A stretch of DNA of 64,000 nt from Alphaproteobacteria bacterium (GTDB lineage: Bacteria > Pseudomonadota > Alphaproteobacteria > Micavibrionales > UBA2020): contig SCTB01000111.1 of the NCBI GenBank assembly GCA_004297545.1, positions 1 to 64,000 on the forward strand, in the 5' to 3' direction. Position numbers and translations under genes: made by a program. Numbering within the stretch: position 1 is the stretch's first letter; every line of letters begins with the position of its first letter. Positions 9,027-18,257 of the stretch are shown piece after piece. A model generated the notes under the pieces. It did no database searches. It worked only from the letters and a program-made list of their open reading frames with translations, and had not been told where the DNA came from.

Positions 9027-10046
9027 TTGAGGGAGCAAGAATTGACCAAACAGGCCGTCCGGCGCATCGGACTTCAATTCGACGACAACGCACTCGTCCC
9101 CCTGTTGTTCGGGGAACATGACAGCCACCTTGCCCAGATCGAAGAAGAGCTTAACGTCGAGATCGCCTCGCGCGGGAACGAGGTCGTCATCATCGGCAGC
9201 AAGCCCAGCATCCAGGCCGCGCAGTCGGTTTTCGACGTGCTGTGGGAACGACTGCTGAAAGGCATGCCGGTCGGCAAGGAAGAAGTCTCCTCCGCCCTCC
9301 AGGTCGCGATGTCGCCGATGGATCGCGGCTCCCGCGAGATGGCGCTGAAGGCGCTGAAAGAAACACAGCTCGACATCAAGACCAAGAACAAGAAAATCAC
9401 CGCGCGCACGCCGCGGCAGGGCGAATATCTCGAAGCCATCCGCCACCATCACCTCGTCTTCGGCCTCGGGCCCGCAGGTACAGGCAAGACATTTCTTGCC
9501 GTCGCGCAGGCCGTGCATATGATGCAGTCCGGCGCCATCGACCGGCTTATCCTCTGCCGCCCCGCCGTCGAGGCGGGAGAAAGCCTCGGCTTCCTGCCCG
9601 GCACGATGCAGGAAAAAATCGACCCCTACCTGCGCCCCATCTACGACGCGCTGCACGAAATGCTGCCGCCCGACCAGATCGCGCGCCGCCTTGCCGACGG
9701 CACCATAGAAATCGCGCCGCTCGCCTTCATGCGCGGGCGCACGCTGTCTTCCGCCATGGTCATCCTCGACGAGGCCCAGAACACGACGGTCGCCCAGATG
9801 AAAATGGCGCTGACCCGCATCGGCGAAGGCAGCCGCATGGTCGTGACAGGCGACCCCTCGCAGACCGACCTGCCGCACAACACGAAATCAGGCCTGCGCG
9901 ACGCGATGGAAGTCCTGCATGACGTAAAGGACGTTTCCTTCATCCGTTTTGAGGAAGAGGACGTCGTCCGCAGCCGCCTCGTGAAGAGCATCGTCTCCGC
10001 CTACGAGAAGCGCGACGCGCGTTCCAAAAAGAACGGCGAAGGCTGA
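9027..10046 (+). CDS. ybeZ: PhoH family protein (YbeZ-like, paralog 2)
   Basis: FGLGPAGTGKTFLAVAQAV, PGTMQEKIDPYLRPIYDALHEML, VILDEAQNTTVAQMKM; followed by ybeY. Confidence 0.95.
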   Translation: MREQELTKQAVRRIGLQFDDNALVPLLFGEHDSHLAQIEEELNVEIASRGNEVVIIGSKPSIQAAQSVFDVLWERLLKGMPVGKEEVSSALQVAMSPMDRGSREMALKALKETQLDIKTKNKKITARTPRQGEYLEAIRHHHLVFGLGPAGTGKTFLAVAQAVHMMQSGAIDRLILCRPAVEAGESLGFLPGTMQEKIDPYLRPIYDALHEMLPPDQIARRLADGTIEIAPLAFMRGRTLSSAMVILDEAQNTTVAQMKMALTRIGEGSRMVVTGDPSQTDLPHNTKSGLRDAMEVLHDVKDVSFIRFEEEDVVRSRLVKSIVSAYEKRDARSKKNGEG

Positions 10047-10053
10047 TTTTAAG

Positions 10054-10581
10054 ATGATCAGCCTGACCATCCATCTCGATATTGCCTACCCGAAATGGAA
10101 AAGCGCCTTCAAGAAGCTGGAAGAGAAAATCGAGCGTGCCGCCGGCGCCGCTTTCGTGGACGCGAAGAAGCCCGCCGTCTTCGGCCGGCGCAACTTCGAG
10201 ATGAGCATCGTGCTTGCCGACGACAAGATGGTGAAAACCCTCAACCGCGATTACCGCGGCATCGACAAGCCCACGAACGTCCTGTCTTTTCCGCAGTTCG
10301 ACGTGGCGAAGCTCAAGGAAGACTCCTTTGCGCGGCATCCCTCCCCGAATCCGATTCCGCTGGGCGATGTGGTGCTGGCCTGGCAGACGCTGGAACGCGA
10401 GTGCCGGGCGCAGAATAAAACTCTGGAAAATCATGCCGTGCATCTGGTGGTGCACGGAACACTGCATTTAATGGGCTATGACCATATCAGGGACAAAGAC
10501 GCAAAAACTATGGAAAAGCTCGAATGTGACATTTTAGAAAGTTTGGGCTATCCTGACCCCTATCATGACTCCCAGCCTTAA
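10054..10581 (+). CDS. ybeY: Endoribonuclease YbeY
   Basis: NRDYRGIDKPTNVLSFP and HLVVHGTLHLMGYDH. Confidence 0.97.
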   Translation: MISLTIHLDIAYPKWKSAFKKLEEKIERAAGAAFVDAKKPAVFGRRNFEMSIVLADDKMVKTLNRDYRGIDKPTNVLSFPQFDVAKLKEDSFARHPSPNPIPLGDVVLAWQTLERECRAQNKTLENHAVHLVVHGTLHLMGYDHIRDKDAKTMEKLECDILESLGYPDPYHDSQP

Positions 10582-11542
10582 CGAAAAAATGGAAGAACCG
10601 CCGAAAAAACCCTCTCCGGCGCCCGAGCCCTCAGTGACCGAGGCGCCAAAGACAGGCGACGGCGGCATCCTGACCTGGGTGAAAAATCTTTTGCCTGCCG
10701 GCAGCAGCAAGGACGAAGACCGCGAGGACGACTCCCTGCGCGAGGCCATCGAGGAACTGATCGAGGAGAAGTCGGAAACCGCGCCGCAATCCGCCGTCGC
10801 GATGCACGAGCGCCTGCTGATTTCCAACATCCTGCAGCTGCGCGACCTGCCCGTCGTCGACCTTATGGTTCCCCGCGCCGACATCATCGCCATCAGCGCC
10901 GACACGACGAAGGACGAGCTTTACACGCTGCTGTCCGAAAAACCGCACAGCCGTATTCCCGTCTACCGCGACGATCTCGACAACATCATCGGCATCATCA
11001 ACGTGAAGGACATCGTCGCGAACCTCAAGAACGAGGGCTTCGAGCTGCGCGACATCATGCGCGACGCGCTGGTCGTCTCTCCCGCCATGCGCGCGATGGA
11101 CCTGATGCTGCAGATGCGCCAGTCGAAGATGCATATCGCCTTCGTCGTCGACGAATTCGGCGGCATCGACGGGCTTATCACCATCAACGACCTCGTGGAA
11201 ACCATCGTCGGCGAGATCGACGACGAATACGAATACGAACTGACCCCGCAGCTCATCGAGCGCCCCGACGGCTCCGCGATCGCGGACGGGCGCTTCCCCA
11301 TCAAGGAATTCGAGGCGCGCTACGGCGAATGCTTCGCCGAGAACGAGGAGCACGAGGAAGTCGACACCATGGGCGGCCTCGTCACCTATATCACCGGCCA
11401 CGTCCCCTCGCGCGGGGAAGTCGTGCGCCACCAGCCGTCGGGCATCGAATTTGAAGTCATCGACGCCGATCCGCGCCGCATCATGCGCGTGCGCATCCGC
11501 AACCTGCCCAAAAAACCGGTCCCCGCGGGCGAAAATATCTGA
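10565..11542 (+). CDS. HlyC/CorC family CBS-domain protein
   Basis: VVDLMVPRADIIAI, CBS repeats, FVVDEFGGIDGLITINDLVETIVGEI. Confidence 0.95.
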   Translation: MTPSLNEKMEEPPKKPSPAPEPSVTEAPKTGDGGILTWVKNLLPAGSSKDEDREDDSLREAIEELIEEKSETAPQSAVAMHERLLISNILQLRDLPVVDLMVPRADIIAISADTTKDELYTLLSEKPHSRIPVYRDDLDNIIGIINVKDIVANLKNEGFELRDIMRDALVVSPAMRAMDLMLQMRQSKMHIAFVVDEFGGIDGLITINDLVETIVGEIDDEYEYELTPQLIERPDGSAIADGRFPIKEFEARYGECFAENEEHEEVDTMGGLVTYITGHVPSRGEVVRHQPSGIEFEVIDADPRRIMRVRIRNLPKKPVPAGENI

Positions 11543-11972
11543 TTGATTTATCAGCAAAAGAAAGTACCCTCCCCCTTTGGACGGTAGTAATTTTAGTGGG
11601 TTGAAAATACATGATTTTTAACCACTAAAACCGCCTGTGTACCGCCTGTGCATAATGGGCAATCTGAACCAAGCGCAGACGCCCGAGATAGCGGATTTGG
11701 CTATAGAGGCGTACAGAATTTTAAGTCGCATTCAATTACACACTACACATTGAACTCAATATGCAAAACGACCTCAAAAAATCAACCGTGTATCTTTTTG
11801 GGTTCTCTAAACACTCATTGTGGGATTGACTCGCCTTGTTTCAGTTCTTCTGCCCGCAATGGAGAAGGCTCCTTCAGCCAAACTCTCCGCTGACGTAATT
11901 TCGAGTCTGCTCGTTCTTCGGGTGCAGAAATAAATCTTGTGTCGTTCCCGTCTCGATGATACGTCCCATAAA

Positions 11973-12932
11973 ATGATCAATCTTACAAAAATCAACGTGT
12001 CTTTGTATTTGCTTCCCGTGCTGGGCATATTATGCCTCACCCCATGGGTGCCGCCGGCGGCGGCGCTGGTGGCGGGCATTGTGCTGGCCGTGTCTCTGGG
12101 GAACCCCTATATCGAAAAAACATCCAAAATGACACGGGCGCTTTTGGGCGGATCGGTTATGGGACTTGGCGCAGGCATGAACCTGGAAACGGTCGCGAAA
12201 GCAGGCGTCCAGGGACTGGGATACACCTTGATCAGCATTACTGCCACTCTTGGCCTGGGGCTTGTGATAGGCAAGATTCTGAAATCGGAGCGGGATACTT
12301 CCATTCTGATTTCTGTCGGGACGGCTATTTGCGGCGGCAGCGCGATTGCGGCAATTGCGCCAGTGATGCGCGCCAAACCACATTCCATGTCTGTCGCTCT
12401 GGGCGCTGTATTTTTACTGAATGCAGTGGCCTTGCTTATTTTTCCAGGTATCGGGCGCATATTTGATTTGTCAGAGGTGCAATTTGGCCTCTGGTCCGCC
12501 CTGGCAATTCACGACACCAGCTCTGTTGTCGGGGCAACCTTGCAATATGGTCCGGACGCGCTGCAGGTGGGGACGACGGTCAAGCTGGCCAGGGCTCTCT
12601 GGATCGTCCCCCTGGCTTTTGGCGCCAGTCACTTTTTTGCGCGTTCTGCTGCGCAAGATAAAAAGATCAGGACGCAAAAACCATGGTTCATTCTCGGGTT
12701 TGTCATCGTTGCAGCAATTGTCACCTGGATACCTGCATTGCAGGGAATCGGCCAGGTCATCGAGGCCGTGGCTAAACGGACGCTCGTTTTGACCTTGTTC
12801 CTGATAGGCTCAAGCCTGACGGCCGCTTCTCTCAAGGCCGTCGGCGTCAGGCCTTTGTTGCAGGGGTTAATGCTTTGGCTGGTCGTCGCCACGGCAACTC
12901 TCGCAGCCGTTCTCGCAGGTTTCGTGCATTAG
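11973..12932 (+). CDS. YeiH/UPF0324 family putative sulfate exporter-like membrane protein
   Basis: GTAICGGSAIAAIAPVMRA, GLWSALAIHDTSSVVGATLQYG and TM pattern. Confidence 0.85.
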   Translation: MINLTKINVSLYLLPVLGILCLTPWVPPAAALVAGIVLAVSLGNPYIEKTSKMTRALLGGSVMGLGAGMNLETVAKAGVQGLGYTLISITATLGLGLVIGKILKSERDTSILISVGTAICGGSAIAAIAPVMRAKPHSMSVALGAVFLLNAVALLIFPGIGRIFDLSEVQFGLWSALAIHDTSSVVGATLQYGPDALQVGTTVKLARALWIVPLAFGASHFFARSAAQDKKIRTQKPWFILGFVIVAAIVTWIPALQGIGQVIEAVAKRTLVLTLFLIGSSLTAASLKAVGVRPLLQGLMLWLVVATATLAAVLAGFVH

Positions 12933-12947
12933 AGCGGCGCGGAGATT

Positions 12948-13415
12948 CTAAAGCTTAATCCTGGCAGAATGTTTGAGAGCGAGTTTACGCAGCCGGTCCT
13001 GCGCCTGTTGGCGTACCTCTGCGGCGCGTGCATTTTCCTTTGCTATCCGGTTTTCTTCACCCTCGACCGGGCCGGCCGGCCAAGGCCTGCCCTGCCTCCA
13101 CCATTCCTTGCTGCCATCCGCCCTGACCACTGCTGGTCCGTCATCCCGATGCAGCTCGCCATTCACCCACCATTCCTTATCCCCGTTTGGAAACACAATC
13201 GCAGGGCCATCTTCGCAGTGCGGGACTCCGTTCTCACCGCGCCACAATATGACCCCGCGTGGGGTTGAAATTCTGTCGATTATCGCTTTTTGAGGTGGAA
13301 CTGGCACAAAATGCTCCCTGGCCAGATCATGGACCGAGCGACGGGCCTTTATTCTTCGGCTTTCGCAGGCTTGAATCCCCGGGTGACTTAACGGGAGGAT
13401 CAATTGGCTTGCCAT
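12948..13415 (-). CDS. Protein with LHR(E/D)DGPA-type (MORN-like/YwqK-like) repeats, part 2
   Basis: GVPHCEDGPAIVFPNGDKEWWVNGELHRDDGPAVVRADGSKEWW; overlaps the upstream ORF out of frame. Confidence 0.55.
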   Translation of the reverse strand: MASQLILPLSHPGIQACESRRIKARRSVHDLAREHFVPVPPQKAIIDRISTPRGVILWRGENGVPHCEDGPAIVFPNGDKEWWVNGELHRDDGPAVVRADGSKEWWRQGRPWPAGPVEGEENRIAKENARAAEVRQQAQDRLRKLALKHSARIKL

Positions 13416-13677
13416 TCAGATACCATGCTTTTGTTCCGTCTGCGCCTTCATAAGCTGGACCGTCTTCCCGGTGCAGGGCGCCGTTTTTGTACCACCACTT
13501 GCTGCCAGTTGCGTGTTCAACTGCCGGGCCGCCTTCGCGATGAAGCAGGTTGTTCCTGAACCACCAGGTGTCACCCTTGCCGCTGTCAACAGCAGGACCG
13601 TCCTCACGGTGCAATTGCCCATTAAGGCGGTATTCATATCCACCATTCCGGTGTTCAATTCTATCAGGTTTCGTCAT
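13327..13677 (-). CDS. Protein with LHREDGPA-type (MORN-like/YwqK-like) repeats, part 1
   Basis: Three repeats: LNGQLHREDGPAV.., NNLLHREGGPAV.., NGALHREDGPAY.. Confidence 0.75.
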   Translation of the reverse strand: MTKPDRIEHRNGGYEYRLNGQLHREDGPAVDSGKGDTWWFRNNLLHREGGPAVEHATGSKWWYKNGALHREDGPAYEGADGTKAWYLNGKPIDPPVKSPGDSSLRKPKNKGPSLGP

Positions 13678-13703
13678 GCGTTCTGCTTCCTTCCAATTTT
13701 CCG

Positions 13704-13979
13704 TCAGGGTTTAGGGGCACGGGGCTTTTGCCGACGCTGCATCCAGGCTGCTGCATAACTGCAGACAGGGACGATCACGAGGCCTTCTGCTTTTGCAAGG
13801 CCCACAATGTTCTGCATTAAATTGCCGGCCGCACCCGTTCCGCGCAATTCCACAGGAGCTTCGACTTTATCAATGAACAATTCTTTTCCCTTACGCCGGT
13901 AGTTCGCGTAGGCGAAGGAAGTGCCGACGTGGTACTCGAAGCGATTTTTCTCGGCATTGTCGATAAAGCGTGCGGTCAT
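13704..13979 (-). CDS. GNAT-type N-acetyltransferase (COG2388/YjdJ-like)
   Basis: APVELRGTGAAGNLMQNIVGLAKAEGLVIVPVCSYAAAWM. Confidence 0.8.
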   Translation of the reverse strand: MTARFIDNAEKNRFEYHVGTSFAYANYRRKGKELFIDKVEAPVELRGTGAAGNLMQNIVGLAKAEGLVIVPVCSYAAAWMQRRQKPRAPKP

Positions 13980-14319
13980 TGTTCTTAATTCATATGGGAT
14001 TTGATGTACCCATTAAGCAACATTTAATCCGATATGAAAAGGGCTATTAAAACTTTAATCTGGAAAAAAAGGGTTGCCTATTCAGGATATCTTAAACTGA
14101 AAAAACTGGCCGCGGCATCGGCCGGAAGATCATGCGAAATCAGATAGAGTTTTTTCTAGCCAGTGGCCTCGAGAAACTTGAATTGATCGCAGGCCTCGAT
14201 GCAGGTGGATAAGGAATGACATTTGCTTGCTCTTTCTGTGTACAAACTGTGTATTAGAAATCTGCAAGTCATTGATTCAGCTAGTGCTGTGAACTAACTG
14301 TACACTTGTATGATAACAT

Positions 14320-14353
14320 GATTATCCTTTAGTATCAGTTCACTAGGATAATC
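14320..14353. repeat. Hairpin GATTATCCTTTAGT...ACTAGGATAATC
   Basis: Direct reading of near-perfect arms. Confidence 0.6.
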
Positions 14354-14465
14354 ACCCTCTCCCTCTGGGAGAGGGGATTCCTGACTTTCGCTGCGCGAAA
14401 GAGATTATAATTTATAATTTTCGCCCGAAGGGCGTCGTCAGTCCCCTCTCCTTTGGGAGAGGGTG
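14353..14465. repeat. MITE/REP-like palindromic element with CACCCTCTCCC..GGGAGAGGGGA / TCCCCTCTCC..GGGAGAGGGTG ends
   Basis: Terminal inverted repeats about 24 nt, internal hairpins TTTCGCTGCGCGAAA and CGCCCGAAGGGCG. Confidence 0.75.
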
Positions 14466-14477
14466 GGGTGAGGGTAC

Positions 14478-16019
14478 TTGCGATACGCGACATTCAAAAA
14501 TAAATGCGAGCACATCACGGGCGTTAAAAAATACGCCCTTGCCTTCGGCCTTGGCGCGCTGCTGACCTTCACGATGCCGCCGATCGGGTTCGTGCCGGCG
14601 CTGTTCGTCTGCGTGCCGGGGCTCATCTTCCTGTCCATCAACGCGCCTTCGCGCGGCAAAAGCTTCCTGACCGGCTGGGCATTCGGCGCCGGGTATTTCA
14701 TTTTCGGGCTCTACTGGGTCAGCGCGGCGCTGTTCGTCGACCTGTCGCAATGGGGCTGGGCGCTGCCCTTCTCCGCCATCCTCGGCCCCGCCGTCCTCGC
14801 GCTTTTCTACGGCTTTATCCCGCTGCTGGCGAGGCGCTGGCGCCATGAGGAGCCCGCCTATGCGCTGGCCGTCTGCGCCTTATGGGCGGCCATCGAATAC
14901 CTGCGCGGCCATATACTCACCGGATTTCCCTGGAACCTGCCGGGATATGCCTGGCACTGGGTGCTGCCCGTGCTGCAGACCGCAGCCGTTACCGGCATCT
15001 ACGGGCTGACGCTGCTGACTCTCGTCTGGGCGGCCCTGCCCGCGCTGACGAAACAGCGTCGCGCTGTCGAAATCGTCGCGGGCATTCTCGTGCTGGCCGC
15101 GATGGGAGGCGCCTTCCGCCTGCTGTCCAACCCGACGGAGCAATCCGGCCATTACACGGTGCGCATCGTGCAGGCGAATATCCCCGAAAATATAAAGTGG
15201 GATAACGACGAGGACTGGCGCAATCTTGAAAAGCACATGAAGCTGACGAAGGAGAAATCGGACCTGCCCGACCCCATCACCTTCGTCGTCTGGCCGGAAA
15301 CGGCAGTGAGCGCCGATCTTGCCGCCTTCCCCGATATCGCGCATATCATCGCCGCGTCGCTGCCGAAAGACAGCCTCGGCCTTTTGGGCGCCCTGCGCGT
15401 CGATGCCTCGAACCAGGGCCACCCGCGGTTCTATAACAGCGTGAGCGTGCTGGACAAGCACGACAAGGTCATCGGCACCTATGACAAGCATCATCTGGTG
15501 CCCTTCGGCGAATATATTCCGTTGCGCGACAAGATCCCCTTCACGCCGCTGGCGCTCGCCGTGTCCGGCATCGGCGAATTCACGCGCGGCCCCGGTCCCT
15601 CGACCGTTCATATCGGCGACCTGCCGCCCTTCAGCCCGCTCATCTGCTACGAAGTCATTTTCCCGGGCGAGGTCGTGGACCAGAAAGACCGCCCCGACTG
15701 GATGGTGAACGTGACCAACGACGGCTGGTACGGCCAGACCGCGGGGCCCCACCAGCACCTTGGCATCGCGCGCCTGCGCGCCATCGAGGAGGGACTGCCG
15801 CTCGCGCGCGCCGCCAACACAGGCATCTCCGCCATGTTCGACCCGCTGGGGCGTTTCCTCGGCGACCAGCCGCTGGGGGATTCCGGCTATGTCGACAGCA
15901 TCCTGCCCAAGCCGATGCCCCCGACGGTGTATTCGCAGCTCGGCGACAGCCTCTTCTTCGCCCTTCTCGCCGCCACCCTCGCCGCGGCAGAGTGGCTGCG
16001 CAGCAAACGGAAGGCGTGA
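14478..16019 (+). CDS. lnt: Apolipoprotein N-acyltransferase
   Basis: NPTEQSGHYTVRIVQANIPENIKWD, VWPETAVSAD, LICYEVIFPGEV, VNVTNDGWYGQTAGPHQHLGIARLRAIEEGLPLARAANTGISA. Confidence 0.96.
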   Translation: MRYATFKNKCEHITGVKKYALAFGLGALLTFTMPPIGFVPALFVCVPGLIFLSINAPSRGKSFLTGWAFGAGYFIFGLYWVSAALFVDLSQWGWALPFSAILGPAVLALFYGFIPLLARRWRHEEPAYALAVCALWAAIEYLRGHILTGFPWNLPGYAWHWVLPVLQTAAVTGIYGLTLLTLVWAALPALTKQRRAVEIVAGILVLAAMGGAFRLLSNPTEQSGHYTVRIVQANIPENIKWDNDEDWRNLEKHMKLTKEKSDLPDPITFVVWPETAVSADLAAFPDIAHIIAASLPKDSLGLLGALRVDASNQGHPRFYNSVSVLDKHDKVIGTYDKHHLVPFGEYIPLRDKIPFTPLALAVSGIGEFTRGPGPSTVHIGDLPPFSPLICYEVIFPGEVVDQKDRPDWMVNVTNDGWYGQTAGPHQHLGIARLRAIEEGLPLARAANTGISAMFDPLGRFLGDQPLGDSGYVDSILPKPMPPTVYSQLGDSLFFALLAATLAAAEWLRSKRKA

Positions 16020-16037
16020 TTTCTGCGATAGCCCACT

Positions 16038-16376
16038 TTAGCGCTTCAGTCCGGCGCCGATGGAATCCGGCAGCACGCCCGCGCCCAGCACGATCAGGAT
16101 GCCGATCCAGAACAGGCCGCGGAAAAGATACGGCGTCTTGCCGGGCTCGGATCCGGGGCGCAGGACAAACAGGAAGTAAGTGCCGTTCGCAAAAACAAAC
16201 AGCGCGCCCGTGACCAGCAGGGTCGTCTGCGGCAAGGTGAGGATCCCGCCGCCGTCCGGATATTTCAGCGGCCAGAAAATGCCCTTGTGAAAGAGCCCAT
16301 AGGCGCTGTAGGCCAGCAGGCCCATCGCCGACAGAAAGCCGAGGACAACCGGAAAACCCTTGTCATGTGACTTCAT
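16038..16376 (-). CDS. Small hypothetical membrane protein
   Basis: Three predicted TM segments. Confidence 0.55.
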   Translation of the reverse strand: MKSHDKGFPVVLGFLSAMGLLAYSAYGLFHKGIFWPLKYPDGGGILTLPQTTLLVTGALFVFANGTYFLFVLRPGSEPGKTPYLFRGLFWIGILIVLGAGVLPDSIGAGLKR

Positions 16377-16601
16377 GAAGCCTCTCCGCCCTCAAACTGT
16401 GGCATAGCGCCCCCGTTTCGTCAAAACGGAAAATATTTTAAAATCAATGAATTAGTAAAATAGAGTTGACGATACCCCGCCCCTTAATTATACATAACAT
16501 CCATCTGAGCGAGTTATTGTTCCCGTTATAATCGCCCGCCCTGATTATCGCCTGCGCGAAAGCGCGCAGCCAAGACAATTTATCATTCAAGGAGAACCAA
16601 A

Positions 16602-16937
16602 ATGTCGGATATGGGAGATATGATCGGATTAGGCGTTAAAATCGCGGGCGCTTTCGCGCTGGCCGCAGCCGTGGTGATCGGCGGCGTCGCTTACGTCGGC
16701 TATCAGCACCACGAGGAAAAGGAAACCAGCGAGATGCTGGGCAACCGCGCGAAGGATACGCTGAGCGCGAAAAACCTGACCGTCATCACGATGGACAAAT
16801 TCCACAAGGACAGCGGCTGCGACACCGGACACCCTTATGGCGCGAATTTCACGGCGAAGGATGCCGCCGGCAAGGCCGTCGACGGCCATATCTGCTCCGC
16901 CCCCGACCGCGAAAGCGTCGTGACGCTCAAGCCGTAA
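16602..16937 (+). CDS. Hypothetical single-TM protein
   Basis: SD AAGGAG upstream; TM helix followed by an extracytoplasmic-type domain; TTGACG-N17-TATACA upstream. Confidence 0.6.
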   Translation: MSDMGDMIGLGVKIAGAFALAAAVVIGGVAYVGYQHHEEKETSEMLGNRAKDTLSAKNLTVITMDKFHKDSGCDTGHPYGANFTAKDAAGKAVDGHICSAPDRESVVTLKP

Positions 16938-16968
16938 TGCAAGAAATAAAAGGAGACACAAGAAAACT

Positions 16969-17184
16969 TCAAGGATCGCATGAGCCTTGAGACTCTCTGT
17001 GTCTCCCGCTTTGCCAACGCGGCCGGAAGCGGCCGGTTCCCCGCATCACGCCTTTTTGAGCGCGCATTTGCAGGGCCACCTGCATGACGTTGCCATAGGT
17101 GTTCCAGCCGCCCGACTTGGCAAAGGCGGGCGCCAGCGGAGGCAGCAGTGCGCAGAGGAACGGAATGAAAAAACGGCGGTTCAT
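16969..17184 (-). CDS. Small secreted hypothetical protein
   Basis: MNRRFFIPFLCALLPPLAPAFAKSGGW signal peptide. Confidence 0.4.
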   Translation of the reverse strand: MNRRFFIPFLCALLPPLAPAFAKSGGWNTYGNVMQVALQMRAQKGVMRGTGRFRPRWQSGRHRESQGSCDP

Positions 17185-17367
17185 GGTTAGTCTCCCTTTG
17201 GACATGCGGCAGCATCGCCCCTTCTGTCTAGCGCGCCTGCCTTAAGCGAATCTGAAGGCGCCAGCCCGGCGGGATGCTCCGGTTTCATTTGAGCAGGGGG
17301 CGGGGAAAATGATTTGGTGAAAATCAAACCCTTGCAAAAAAGCGTACAGCGCGGGGGCAATTGAAAT

Positions 17368-17405
17368 GATCGCCCCGACATGCGTTGGGACATGCCGGGG
17401 CGATC
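17368..17405. repeat. Strong hairpin GATCGCCCCGACATG / CATGCCGGGGCGATC
   Basis: 15-nt arms with one mismatch, 8-nt loop, no T tract. Confidence 0.7.
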
Positions 17406-17491
17406 TGTAGTGCCTTGGTGACGTCGTCTTTTTGAGTTCCTTCGGCGAAGGGGCTCGTCCTTCCCCTTTGCCGCACACCTTCTATTAAACT

Positions 17492-18010
17492 TTATCCTCT
17501 GGGTTTCAGCCTCCGCATCGCCAGGAAGTTCTTCGTTTCGTTCGAGAGGCCGGAAATCTCGCTTTGCACGGCCTTGCGTTTTTCCTGCTCGAAGTGACAC
17601 TTCAGCGTTTCTGCGACGGTAAACTCCTCGTACGTCGTATAAGGATCGCATTTCGGGTCATAGGCATAAACCCCGCGCACGGTCGGGAAGTCCCTGCCAT
17701 CGATGCCGCGGTAAACATCCACCTTAAGCGACTTGCCGGATGTCACAAGCGTGCCGAAGGCTGCTTCCATTTCCAGCGCGATCAGCGTTTCCTTGTCGAG
17801 GCCCAGCTGCTCCTTCGCGGCGGCGGAAAGCCCGGCCACCTCGTTGAAGGCCTTGACGGCGGATATCTGCTCCGCCGAGCCGATCACCGTGAAGGCCTCG
17901 GCCTTGTAAGGTTTTGCGACGCCTGTCTTGTCCAGCACCACGGCGACGGGCGGGGACGAGACGCCGCCGGATTTGGTCTGGACGTCCTGTGTGATCACGT
18001 AAACTTTCAT
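17492..18010 (-). CDS. Hypothetical protein
   Basis: Coding-like ORF from MKVYVITQDVQTK; TTGACATAA promoter at 18228-18257. Confidence 0.6.
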   Translation of the reverse strand: MKVYVITQDVQTKSGGVSSPPVAVVLDKTGVAKPYKAEAFTVIGSAEQISAVKAFNEVAGLSAAAKEQLGLDKETLIALEMEAAFGTLVTSGKSLKVDVYRGIDGRDFPTVRGVYAYDPKCDPYTTYEEFTVAETLKCHFEQEKRKAVQSEISGLSNETKNFLAMRRLKPRG

Positions 18011-18227
18011 GTCTGTACTCCCCGTTTCAGGGGTGCGGCATGCGGCGGGAATGTCAGTCGATTTTTTGCCTGCATATAAACAACCCTGAACATTAACGGT
18101 CCACGATTGTTTTGCAGCTCGTTGCTGTGAAGACCCGGACGTGAAACATACCTTTAAAACCGTCCGGCACATTGCATGGGCTTACCCATAAAAAACCGGG
18201 AAGCCGATACAGGCACTCTGCGGTACT

Positions 18228-18257
18228 TTTATACACGATTCGTAAACATTATGTCAA
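18228..18257 (-). promoter_or_regulatory. Sigma70-like promoter TTGACA-N18-TATAAA
   Basis: Direct reading, minus strand. Confidence 0.5.

Noticed and set aside
11543-14477. Prophage or integrative element with integrase
   Set aside because: No integrase, transposase or structural phage gene and no tRNA attachment site seen; only remnants and palindromes.
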